A stretch of 64,000 nt of DNA from Pomacea canaliculata (Eukaryota > Mollusca > Gastropoda > Architaenioglossa > Ampullariidae): assembly GCF_003073045.1 (NCBI RefSeq), contig NC_037593.1, positions 18,466,725 to 18,530,724 on the forward strand, read 5' to 3'. The translations under genes were made by a program, and so were the position numbers. Shown here piece after piece: positions 33,459 to 64,000 of this stretch (its first letter is position 1; every line of letters begins with the position of its first letter). The notes under the pieces were generated by a model. That model saw only the letters and a program-made list of their open reading frames with translations. It made no database searches and was not told the origin of the DNA.

Positions 33459-36180
33459 CAGTCATTTCTTATTGTGATACATAGTATTCACCATCACACA
33501 AAGGAATTAAGAACACATATTTGTCTTTTTCTTTATGTTTTGAACTTAAAGAAACTATTGACCAAGGCTTTTTTTTACTGAGTTTGCATAGTGTTGGAAA
33601 GATCAGCTGAAATTAATTTCACTATCCTATGCATGTAGCTCTTAATCCTAAGCTGCTTAAAAAGATAAATAGTGTTGAGATGACAGATTCATTGTGATTC
33701 CAAGCATGGAAAAGATTTTTTTTAGAAAATGCATTTTATGTAAGACAAAGTGTATTGAGGAAAACAAACCTGCTATTTAAAATGTTAGTTTTAATGTTTT
33801 TCTTTGCTTTTCATCTTAAGGGCTTTTAAATTGACAATTTGTGTTAGCCAAAGTGAGTTTGATTTAAACTTATTACAAATAAATTAATGAACAGTATTGA
33901 CCCATTCAAAAGTCTCAAATATTTTAGATGCACGGCATTATTAGTAGCGATGAGGGGAGGGGCAGTAACTTTATCTTAAGTTGTGTGTATATGTATATAA
34001 TTATATATGCATAGGTGATGCATGTGTGTGTGTGATTTAAATAAGGCAATGGGTGGAAGGTGTTTTTCCTTGTTTTATTTCTGTATGGCTTGCAATTATG
34101 TTCTTAGTTTCTTCCACAAGACCTTCACATTACAGACTGATTACGTTGTATAATTGTCCCACAAAAATCTCTTCTAGAGCCCCTTGTATACTCAGAAGTC
34201 ATTGATTTTTCGACACTTGAGTCAATTGGAAAGATTTAAAGCATGAACGCTGACTGAATCCCAAGAAAGTGGTGGGTTGAAAATAGTGAACTTTGATGTG
34301 ACAAAATGTATTATATGCATTCATATTTGTGCTTTATGCACAGTTTCATTTGTTCATCTTGTTTTCAGTCAGTGTAAGTTATTGCTTCAAGGTGGCTACC
34401 TTTTTGCTTTTGTGAAGCTTTTTTCTTTTCCTGTATAGTTTAATTTGCTATTGGCTTAAACTTGCCTTGCTAGGTTATTCAAGGGTTACAAGTATAAATT
34501 CCAATTCTTTTATTCAGATCATTAATTTTGTGCTAACATTGGTACCAGAGCTGTCTACTAATGGTAGCAGTATGCATACAAAAACCAGATTTACAGTTTG
34601 ATTTGTTGGTAATAAACATAATGGTGTACTGAGAAGTAGCTCTTACAGCTACCTTTGTCATACGAATGAATACATTTCATGCAAAGTTCTTGTTTTAGCA
34701 AGCAAAGGTATCTTTACATTTCTACATCTCTTCATGAATCTGCTCTCGTCTTGTGTTTTAAGATTTGCTATTATCTGGAGAAATAGTGTCTATGATGACG
34801 TAATTATCATCAACCATTGAGATTGAGCATACTGATGAAGGCATGTTAATACATGTTGATGTGATGGTTATTTCAATCATGCTATTTGTGCTTTTAACTA
34901 AATGTATTAAGAGGTAGGTCCTGAATTGCGTTATTTCTAATCTTCTGGTTTTTTTCCCTGGACACAGAATTTTAGCTGTACCATTTCTTTCCCTTTTTTA
35001 ATTGGACCACTTCATTATTTTTAATTGAAAAGCTTCATTTTTTCTGAGGATGCTAGGAATTTCATAACAAAACCAAAATTGAACAGACAAGTATTTTCTT
35101 TTTGTGGAACTCTTTTTGTAAAAAATGTTTGGTGGTCAGTCTTGTTCATGCCACATGTGTTCAATGATTCCTGCAAATCTGACAGATTGGTAGGAAGTGA
35201 GTGTTGAGGGGAAGTTTTGTGCCTAACGAAATTAGAATAAAGAATATATTTCTACCTTTTCACTATCCTATGATTGTGTTTATTTGTTTTGGTTGTCTAA
35301 CAAGTTAAAGTATAACAAAACTTTTTTTTATTTGGGAATACTGAGAATGAACATGTACATGTATTTCATGTTTATAAATACCAGTTGTATATAAAAATAA
35401 ACAGATTTTTCTAGTCAGTTTCCTACTTTAAAGTAGATACAATACACTGTTCAGGGCTAAAAACAAAATAAAATACAAATATTATAGAAATAGTTTTAGG
35501 CATACCAACAAATAAACTTGGACACAACAACATATCATAAAAGTATAGGTGAAGATCTTGTACTCAAGGTAAGGTGCAAAAAAGTTAGTGTTTGAAATGC
35601 TTGAAAGGTTTTTCTGCCAACTGTGTGATGTCAGAGCTTTTTGGTCCGAACAGCATTGGATGCAAGTGCAACCTGACGAGCCACCTTGGGTGGGATCTGA
35701 AGTCACAAGAGCTGGTTCTGTGTGATGGAGAACTTCTTAAAACTTGGATAAGTTTCATTGCCTCAGTTGAATGGTTGCATTCTCTGGAAAGAATAAGCCA
35801 GCTTCCTTGCAAGAGCCAGTCTGGGTGGTCTGCAGGTCCTGTTCGTGGTTTATACAGGAAATCGTGCACAACACTTTCAGCTATGTTAAGAAATTTCCTC
35901 AAGCCTTGTCCCTTAGTAGTGTGTCCCTTGATGCCTGTGTCTTCTTTTTCTGCCAGTATCTCACCCAGGATGTGTCCTTGTTTGCTTTAGCCTTGTCTTC
36001 CTTTGAACTTTGCCTTGGACTAAGCATGTCTACAGTGGGCTGATGTTTGGTTTGGTTCCTTTTTGTTGAGGAACCTTTTTTTCATGTTCCTTGGTTCTCT
36101 GGTACTGTTGTGGGCGATCGATAGTGCACACCAGGCCGCCTCCTGGTGTTTCTTCCCTCTACCTGATCTTTATTCTAGGG
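33459..36180. other. 3' UTR and intergenic sequence after the Pth2-family gene
   Basis: AT-rich DNA with several AATAAA-type signals, for example around 34610 and 35395. Overlapping open frames of 105 codons (minus) and 132 codons (plus) occur near 35585-35990. I recognise no domain in either, and neither has clear splice sites, so no gene is called. Confidence 0.45.
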
Positions 36181-36480
36181 GAAGCAGATACCCAAGGGTT
36201 AGAGCGCTGGCATCTGAACTGAGAGAACTCTGGTTCAATGCCCGACTAGAGCAGCAAACTCCCCCCTACCCCCAGTTGACCTAGCTGGCGAGAATGGGTT
36301 GCTGACTCCTTAGAGGGTTGGGGAAGGTAAAGCAGCGAGGGAGTGGAGATTTTGCACCGCCCTCAGGTAAAGCTGGTCCCGAGAAAAGTGAGATCTCTAA
36401 CACCTTACCCCCAAATGATCTGAAAAGGTTACTGGATGACCTTTTCCTTTTTTTTATGGTCATGTCATTTGGTAAGTCAC
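36181..36480 (+). repeat. tRNA-derived SINE
   Basis: A pol III A box (TAGAGCGCTGG, 36200-36210) and B box (GGTTCAATGCC, 36232-36242) lie 21 bp apart in a tRNA-like head. The body that follows (GGGAAGGTAAAGCAGCGAGG, then a CCGCCCTC and TGGTCCCGAGAAA segment) is not tRNA-like and ends in a T-rich tail. A genuine tRNA is excluded because the acceptor and anticodon stems do not pair. Confidence 0.65.
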
Positions 36481-39400
36481 GAAGAAAGAGAATTCACTCT
36501 TAAAATTTCATTAAAATCATAGCAATTATCCTTAAATGAGTATATAAACACCCTTTAATGATTTTGTTTGTAAGAAAAGGAAATAGTTACCAAAACCTCT
36601 AATGTGGAATTCTTGCAAGTGGCAAAAGAATGAGTGGATGTGGCTGGGTACTTGCAGTGAGGTTGCTGTGTCTTATTGTTAGAATGTGTTGATGTCAACC
36701 ATATTGTGGAGGGAGGAAATTGTCATGGAATTTACCTTGCTAGTTTTAATAGCTTGGTGGAGGGCGTTTGGTGTGTCTAGCCACCTTCATCACTGCCTAA
36801 AGCATATTATTATTCTTTCATGACTTTCTAAACATTTTTCATGCAGTTATGCAATGTGAGAATTGCTTGTTCTTTTTGCTAAGCAAACTTTGTGATATTG
36901 TGAAGGAAATGGCTTGACCATGTTTAATAACTTCCGAATAATCTCCTGTTTCACATCCTAAATATTCGAGATACCATAAAAAAGCAAACAGCTTATAAAG
37001 TGGTTGCCATTGGTCTCATTAAATGCATTTATTATTTGTTTCAACTTGGATTCCAAACTGAGGCACATTTTTTTGTTCAAAAACACCTGAATTATATTTA
37101 AAAACAGATGACTTGGATTGTGGAACTATTGAATTATTAGTTGCAACACTTGGCCTTTAGTAATAAATTAGCCTATTTTGTCAGCAGCAGTCACTAAATT
37201 GTTGCAGATACAGAAAGACTTAAGCCATGAATATAATTTTGCTTTATTTTATGGGACTGGTTTACTGTTACTGCACAATGTGGTGTTAAAATGGAGTCAT
37301 TTTTGTGTACAATGTTTTACCATGGCATAAGTTGTTGCCAATGATCATTGTGCAGATTTGTCTTTGTGAAACGACTTGGATCAAGTAAATGTTGGCAATG
37401 ACAGGAGTTTGTTATACTTGTCTGCTTTGAATGCAATCCAACCATGTGGAGTCACATACTATTTAGCATTCTGTCCCTTTTCTATCTAAATTTTACCGGA
37501 CTGTTGGGGGAAAAATGCCAACATAGCTTAGTTACAAACTTTGACAACTGAGGTTTTTCAGTCTTTTGCTTGTACAAATAAACTAAAATATTTGCAGTCC
37601 TCGGTTTTTTTTTGTTGACGGTTCTTTTGTAGTCTTTTATGTACAGCACATTGAGCTTGCATTCAAATGGGGAAATAGATGAATAATTGAATTTGTAAAC
37701 TCTAACTTGTTCTTAAGTATGATGTGATACCAAATCGCTAATACACTCCATTCGTATCCATGTACACATAAAAGTAGATCCATCAAAAGTATGCAAAACA
37801 AGGCATTGTTTTATTTTCACAACGCTGTCATTATCACAATGATGCTAACAAATGTGTAATAAAACCTGCAAAGTACATCATAGGCAGGACAGGGTAATAG
37901 GAAACAAAGAAATGTTTTCTGAACATGAAAAGTGGTGGGAAAAAACTGTCAACTCCTCAATATTAACTTTACCTTTGAACAAGAGCCAAGAGTGTCCAGG
38001 AAATCATGAAATTATAAGAAGCATTTTGGACACTTATTATAAAATGGAATATGTTTTCATAAACTGTCTTCCCAACTTTGCTTTTAACCACAAATACCTG
38101 CTGATTAGGATATCCATCAGTACTACTAACTGCATTAATTCCTCTGCAACATCCATGGATCTTAAGCATTGTCTTCTTAACATACAAAATAAACATTTCT
38201 TAAACATGTTTCAGTTGCATTTTCTCATGACCAGTTTACAACATTAACAGAGAAAATCCCACCACATTACTGTAAGTTTGTTTAAAATTATTTTACTGAT
38301 TTCATTTTATTGCACAAACTTGTACTAAAATGGTGCTACATCATGTTCAAATATGTTGAAAATCAATAATTTAACCTGAGAGCTGTTAGCACCTGTCATA
38401 AGTGACAGGACAGCTAAAAGTTACAAAAGATTTGTGTATGCTTCAAGTTTATCTGATTTTTGAAAATTAACCAGTGCGCTTGGGAATTAATGTAGTTTTC
38501 AATTGCTTGATTCACTTAAATATACTGACACTAGCACAAACTCTCTATTGACTTGATATTAATACTGAAATTTCATGTAAATTAAGACAAAATGTAAAAG
38601 TTTGATAAAAATAGCTTTGTGAATGCAGTGTATAATTGTATGTAAATGGCAGTTAATAAACTTTTCAACTTAATGAACTTCAATAACACAATTAACTTAG
38701 GAAAAAACACATGGGTAAAGTAAGATTAAAGAGTTTACTAGTTAGACATTTCATCAGGATTATCAAGTTTGAACTTATTGCTAGTAAACGTTTTTATAAT
38801 TTTTTATACATATGATTTCTCATCTCTTATATTTTATTACTTCATTTTGTTATGATTTCAGTGTTATCTGTGAAACCCAAATGGTCATTTAAAACAAAAG
38901 GAAAAAAAGCCCCACTAAACTCTATCTTTTACTAGGAAAAAAATGTACAACACAGAACTAGAAATATATTACCACTGGACTGCAAATAGTATCCAAAATA
39001 TCTGTTTACAAACAGATTTATAGTCAAATGCTAATTTTTGGAAGGAACCAACATTGTACTTGTTTCTTATTTCCGAACATGTCTGCATTGGTAAGAGTGA
39101 CAGCACAAGCACTAGAGGGACAGAATAAGAAGATATTTAACAGTGTCTCTTCCTTCTACAGAAGCTGAAGTCTTTCTCAGTCTCACAGGGATTTCTTCAG
39201 CTGTTCTATAAATCATACATTCAGGGTGCGCTGTCCTCATTAATCTGCATTTTATAACAATTTAGCAGTGAAGGACAAGAGCAGCTTGAATTGTGTTGAA
39301 AATACTTGCTTCAAAATTATTGGGACAACCCATAATGACCTGTTGGGCTGCTGATCCAATGTACCTGCATGCAGGACCAACAGATTGAAGCTGTTCTTCG

Positions 39401-41377
39401 TTGTTTTGGCCATGCGACTTTTGAATGCTTCTGTGTATGAATGAATCATATTCAAGTCTGAATCATGATTGTGCAAATGTCTGTCTGATGGAGCGGTTAT
39501 GAATGTTATGGTAATGTTGGTTGTTGTAGTGTGATTCTAACCCTCGCCTCGCTATAGAGCTACTATTAACTGCCCTCTAGGATAAATAAGTCCAATCTTA
39601 TCTAAAAATCAAGTCCTGTATAGACAGTAGTATTTACCATCCGTCTCCTACTGTAGCTTGTCTGTATCACAATCAGCAGAGCCTGTACTGACACAGTATT
39701 GTCTCATGCCTGAGTCATAGCATCCAGTATGAGAATTGATATTTTCTAAATGTTAATGACAATGAATATCGAGTGTTTTTTTTAAATGTAATGTTTGGTG
39801 TTACTGTTTTCATAAATTATACAAACATATTGAAAAAAAATCCATGTTTAGCACCAAAATCCACTCCATTCTTCAAACACAGTGGTGTGTGTGTGTGAAT
39901 ATGCATCTGCATGAATGTCTATGGATACAGATTATCTATGCATATGAGAAAAAGATAAAAACAATATATACGCATACATATCTACATTAAAAAGCAGACT
40001 ATCTTGCATATACAGTTATCCAGTTAATTTCACAGAAATTTCTTCCAGCAGCACCATACTATGAAAGTTGTACTAAAGAGATGTTAAAAAAAAACCCCAA
40101 ACCAAAAACCAATCTTTCTTTTTGGTGGTTCGGTTTGGAAAATGGATGAAATGAACTACAGTGTATGTTGGTAAAAAAATTTTTATTCTCTTGTGTTAGC
40201 TGTACTTATAAATTAACATTTTATTGAAAATGAAGGGAAGGAACCTGCTAAAAATAGGATGCCCTTTTTACAAGACTACTGAAAGTTCATTGTTCAGCTA
40301 CATGTAAAATTTGTTACTAACAGTAGAGAGTTGTAGGGGAGATGGAAAAGCCAAACCTGGAACAGACTTTTCACGTCCATAGCTTTTACTAAGCATTATT
40401 TCTTCTTGTAACTTTATATTTTTAAAAAACCCAAACAAACAAACTGTAAGCTACTTGGGCTTTTTGTGCTGCAATCAGGTTACCCCTTGTAACTCTTGAG
40501 GGTAATGCCAAGGACATTAATGAGCACTATGTAATAGAACCGATCATGTTCAACTTGCCCATAAACAGTTCCAACTGATTCAGTTGATATAATTTGCACT
40601 TGTCTTCAAAGATTGATCTCCGTCAAGTTTTGCTTTTTTTGGCACTGGAGGCTTTCAGGAAAAACTAGATTTGCTAGAGTATTCCAGGATGACTCATTAC
40701 ATGGTATAAATGAATGAAATTAAGTTTTACTGATTTAAAACTTTTTGTTAAAAAAACTGCTCAACTTATTTTCATAGCACATTTGAAATCAGAATTTCAG
40801 GGTTTAAAGACCATATTTCTTTTTCTTCTCTCTTTCATTCTATTATATTTTGTGCTTTTTCAGTTTAAGAGTTGTTTGACTCATCCACTAGTTGTTCTCA
40901 CTCCTGCACAGCTTATGTTGGTTATACTTTTTTGAGGGTTGTTTTTAACAAAATTTTGTTACAACCTGAACATTGTCCCCAATCTTCTCTGATTCAAACT
41001 GAGCTCAAAATGTTGCAGCTTTTTCTCTAAAGCCATCAGCACTGAAGACTTTCATGAGGCATCTTCATCAGTCTGACTGGTGTACAGCACCTGAGCAAAC
41101 AGTCACAAAAACATCTGAACTGTAGGCAGCAGGTTACTGTGGGACCAGCTTTTAACTTGCTTTAAAGTACAAACTCTTCATTTCTCATCTTTAACTCCAA
41201 AGGGAAACAAATAATCTCAGCATGTCTAATTATGATGTGTTAAAAAAACAACTGATTGCAAAGATTGATGACTTGGTGATCCAGTCTGTGAGATTAACTG
41301 GACATTATTATCTGAATGACTAGAAAAGACCAGTAAACTGCTAGTACCTGACTTATTTTGAGATTATATGGTTGACA
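36481..41377. other. Long stretch without recognised genes; includes PASK 3' UTR
   Basis: AT-rich sequence between the SINE and the PASK stop codon. The right part must hold the PASK 3' UTR (minus strand). Small open frames are present but without domains or splice signals. Nothing else is seen. Confidence 0.5.
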
Positions 41378-57445
<16,068 letters not shown>

Positions 57446-60400
57446 TTTCCCAAGAAACAGTGCGCGCGCAGGTCAAAGGTAACAATTCCGCAACACGAAA
57501 TTGACGGAGCAGCCTTACGCTGAGCATACGGCGTCCACAATGTTTTATCAGTTCAAGATTTACTTACAGAGAATATATCAGGTTTAGATAAAAATTACAT
57601 GCATATTGGAGCACCTTGCTTGTGAACCACGGCATTACTCTGTCGGATTACATCTCGCTCCTGCAGATGCGATGTTAATTTTCACTTTCGCCGTCACCAT
57701 TGACGCTTTCTTCTGCATCTGCTAATATTACAGTGTGTGGTTCTGCATGCAATAATTAACATCGTTGAGGTTTTTTTGAGACAAATGTGCAAAGCTTAAA
57801 AAAAAATTAAACAAAGTATTAAGGGTTTCGATGTCAGTTAATTAGTCAGTGGAAAGAAATTAATATTTTATATCTTCTAGCGTAAGATTTCAATCATCAT
57901 ACGTATGTCGCAGATAACATTGATATTTGGTCGATCCACTTTTAGAAATGAATTGGCACGTCAAAAAAGCATGTTGCTTTGACTGTTATTATAGTTAATG
58001 AATTATTTTTATTCCAATCCCACTCTCTCTCACACACACATATACTGATTATAGTGTAATGTATTTTTTTTTTCATTTTTTAGTTCACAATATATGAGTA
58101 CTCCGTTCTACATGTATATATCTGACTAGCAACTCAAAGCATTTTTCTTTTTTTGACGAATGCTGGACGAAGAAAAGGCGAGGAAAAAAAAAAAAGCGCC
58201 CCTAATCAGAAGAAAGGTCAATACATAGAGGAAGAGGATTTTTGACACACACAAAAAGGATATTTCTTGCCTTCTGTTGGGAAATAGCAACTGTATTCAT
58301 TCAGTATATCTGTAAGTGTAACTACTTTACAGTTATAATCAGAGCCGCTGCTAAACACATTACATTTAAACTAATAAAATCCTGCATCCTAAAGCTAGAG
58401 ACAATTTTAATGAATTTATGTATATCTCTTGATGCCTTAGCCTATGACTTGTGCCTTTCCAAGACATGGCAATAATCATCTGCATATTAAGGTGCACTCC
58501 CTAACACCTGTTTAACTGCACACAGGGTCCTTACATAAAAGTTTTTACCCTTAAGGCCTTATATTTGCCATGTGATCCTTATACATTTTCTCTATGACCC
58601 TTACATGTCCTTACACTGACAAAATATTACCACAAATTCAGGGCTTCTGCTAAGGCTAAATTCTTTGGGGTCCCAGGGACCCCTTCTTCAGATTTTTAAG
58701 GGGTCGCCGTTCTTCGCCCAAATTTGAATGGGACCCCATTGACGAAAATTGAAGGGGTCCTCTGAACTTTTAATGCATACTGTGCGCAATTTTTTGCATA
58801 AGCAGAAGACCTGAAATTTATTTTTCATGCGTCTTATAAATCCACAAATTCATTTTTATAGTGGACTTTGACGCAACATGCAGACGATTCTTCATCCCAC
58901 CACCATTCTAGCATGAATCTGTATACACATGAACAATATACGTCCGTGGTATACGCATCTGTGATTTTAGTCACATGACTGCCAAGTCTCATTCGTAGCA
59001 CAGACTTCCCGTTTTTCATAATTTTAGTCTTGACTATTAAAAAAATGCATAGCAAGTGTTCTTTTCAGAACTGGCTGAAGGAAAAAATATAAAGACTGGT
59101 TGATAAAAGACTTTAAAGATAAACATTTGTGCACAATGTGCTGCATGCAAAATAACTTCGAACCTTTCCCCAGTTCTTTCTCTCTGTGTGTTTGTGAGAG
59201 ATAAACTGGCTTTGGTATTACAACAAAGGATCCCTTTTAATTATTATTACTTACATTTCTAGGAAACTTGAAACATTAACAGCATATGTTATTGCGTTAA
59301 ATAGACTTTTGAAGTTATCTTAATATGGCAGACAGGCATCAAAATTAACTTTTTGATTGTTTATTATTAGAATTGTGCTATTTCAGAAAATAGAGATGAC
59401 CAAAAGTTCATTCTTAAATAATACCACTTTCTGACCACATAAGAAAAACTTAAAAATTGGTGACTATCATTAGCAACTTAACACCCCACCCCTACCTGAC
59501 TGACATTTGCGGATGTAACAGTCAGGAGACAGGTTCCAAAATGTTCTGCATTTCTATCTATCCCACAAAATCCAAGCAAAACATTTCTGAAGTAATGTGT
59601 GGGTATGGTTGGTACATTCCCTCCTAAAGACCTAACTTGTAAGACTAACCCCTAATACAAACCCAGAACTAAAGTACACGTAACCCTATCCCAAATCCAA
59701 ACCACAAAAATTAAAATCGGTCTAGTTTCCATTTTGTGTGATGCAGATACATATACATGTGCACATACAGACGTACACATGCGCACGCACACACACATAT
59801 TAAAAACATGGCAGTTTTTAGTAGTATGGTCCTCATACTTTATTGTCAGCCTCAACACTCAGGAAAAAAGTCCATCCAAGACAAAGAAAACTAATCTTAT
59901 CCAAAGCAAGATGTCTCCAAAACTAAATTCAAAATTTCATAAAGCTATTTTGCCCTTAAATAAGTTGTAATATCTATACCTTTTCCTACAAATGCTTTGA
60001 ACTTTACAAACAGCTTGAATAGATTCATTTCATTTTTCAAAGACTATATACCAAATGAAAAACTGTTAAAAAAACTCTGCAAAAATGGTTCCAAAAAAAG
60101 TATATAATATATATAATAACTACTAAAAATGTAACAAGATGCAGTTAATCTGCTGAACAGTTTTTTTCCCCCACATTTAGCATGAATTCTGTTTAAAAAA
60201 ATGTTAACATTTACTAAGTGAATGCAATTGTTTTTGTTCAACGGTTTTTTTCTTAGATCCTTGTGAAACCAAAGTTCTAATGTCAACCTATTATTTTTTC
60301 GTTACATTTTTAAAACTAAATATATTGTATGTATACATGTATATGGATAGGTTTTTTAAAATATAGCTTTTTCATTCATGAAAAAAATTATATTGCATAG

Positions 60401-61117
60401 AAAAAAATGTATTGAAGTAATTTAAGAATTATTATGCTACCACTCCATTCCTTGAACTTTTTAAACACTGATGTGTCAGTAACTGAACTGAACATTCCTG
60501 ATTGACGAGAAATTAGTCGGACTACAGCCTGTAGTCTTAAGTGAGCAAAACATGCATCATGCATTACAAATACTGCATTATGTGAACACAAAGATAAAAG
60601 ATACAGATTTCTATTTGAAAAAAAAAAGTGGGGGCTAGTTGAGACGAGGACCACAAATATACACATCCTGAGACATAAAACATCTAGATTTTTTTAATGG
60701 TTAAACTTTAAAATTAGTACTGTAAGTAAAAATGTACTGTGGTTTTGCATATGAAGAATCTCTGTTTTGGTTTGTATAAGCTGTACTTTACATGGTGTTA
60801 AAGCCAAATCATATATAATATAAAAAAAATATGATCTACATTTTCCCAACCATATTTCTCTTGTAAACTCTCCTTCAAAAAAATGTATAATGCCAAGAAC
60901 AAAAGCACATTTTTGGCTTTTAATGGCAATTATATTTTAAGCATGACGGAAGTATGTGCAGCAGCATTCTGACTGAACGCCAGACACAGAGGCCTGAGAA
61001 TATCAGTATCAAAACAATAAGAACCAGACATAATGTCTCTAAATTGTCCTGTATATGACATCTCACATTCTATGCATTCACACTTAAAAATGAAACACAA
61101 GAGTCTAAACTGAGATG
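57446..61117. other. PASK promoter, intergenic DNA and NNT 3' UTR
   Basis: No gene is recognised. The left edge should be the PASK 5' UTR and promoter; the right part is the NNT 3' UTR. A degenerate repeat of GGGTCCCAGGGACCCC and related GGGTCC blocks lies at 58660-58765, and a CA/TG-rich run at 59740-59800. Confidence 0.5.

Positions 61118-64000
<2,883 letters not shown>

Noticed and set aside
35585-35990. Overlapping open frames of 105 and 132 codons on opposite strands
   Set aside because: No domain recognised, no credible start context or splice partners; they could be a fossil repeat, but nothing supports a gene.
36190-36262. Possible tRNA gene
   Set aside because: A and B boxes are present but the acceptor and anticodon stems do not fold; it is the head of a SINE.

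Overview
The window is animal nuclear DNA: AT-rich, with intron-split genes that use clean GT-AG junctions and many transposon fossils. Gene content and repeat style (short introns, tRNA-derived SINE, CR1-like and RNase H-bearing LINEs, pogo-like and hAT-like DNA elements) suggest an invertebrate, most likely a mollusc such as a gastropod. The species is an inference. The genes were rebuilt by joining exons with matching phase.

Left part (1-13.7 kb): the first coding exon of an MBOAT lysophospholipid acyltransferase runs off the left edge on the minus strand. It is divergent from a complete 11-exon acid ceramidase/NAAA-type amidase on the plus strand, with start codons about 0.6 kb apart. The large fourth intron of the amidase holds a ~4.9 kb DNA transposon with long, repeat-rich inverted ends and a DUF4806-type gene. 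A pogo-like MITE lies just 3' of the amidase.

Middle left (15.2-27.1 kb): a minus-strand single-pass membrane receptor with cytoplasmic ZU5 and UPA-like regions (UNC5-like but apparently without a death domain), whose 5' exons were not found. Next is the two-exon CHMP6 gene (ESCRT-III), also on the minus strand.

Middle (27.1-41.4 kb): CHMP6 is divergent from a plus-strand Pth2-family peptidyl-tRNA hydrolase with a UBA-like N-terminus. LINE debris lies around and inside that gene, and a hAT element with a perfect 8-bp target duplication sits in its last intron. About 8 kb of mostly unannotated 3' sequence follows, containing a tRNA-derived SINE.

Right part (41.4-64 kb): a complete 21-exon PAS-domain kinase (PASK) on the minus strand, reconstructed as 1384 residues, with a GC/CpG-rich island inside its long second intron and a perfect 39-bp inverted repeat in another intron. 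Last is the 3' end of mitochondrial NAD(P) transhydrogenase (NNT), minus strand, leaving the window at the right edge.

The genes serve separate housekeeping and signalling roles (lipid amide hydrolysis and phospholipid remodelling, ESCRT sorting, peptidyl-tRNA recycling, metabolic sensing, mitochondrial NADPH). I see no operon-like system. The least explained element is the DUF4806 transposon in the amidase intron.
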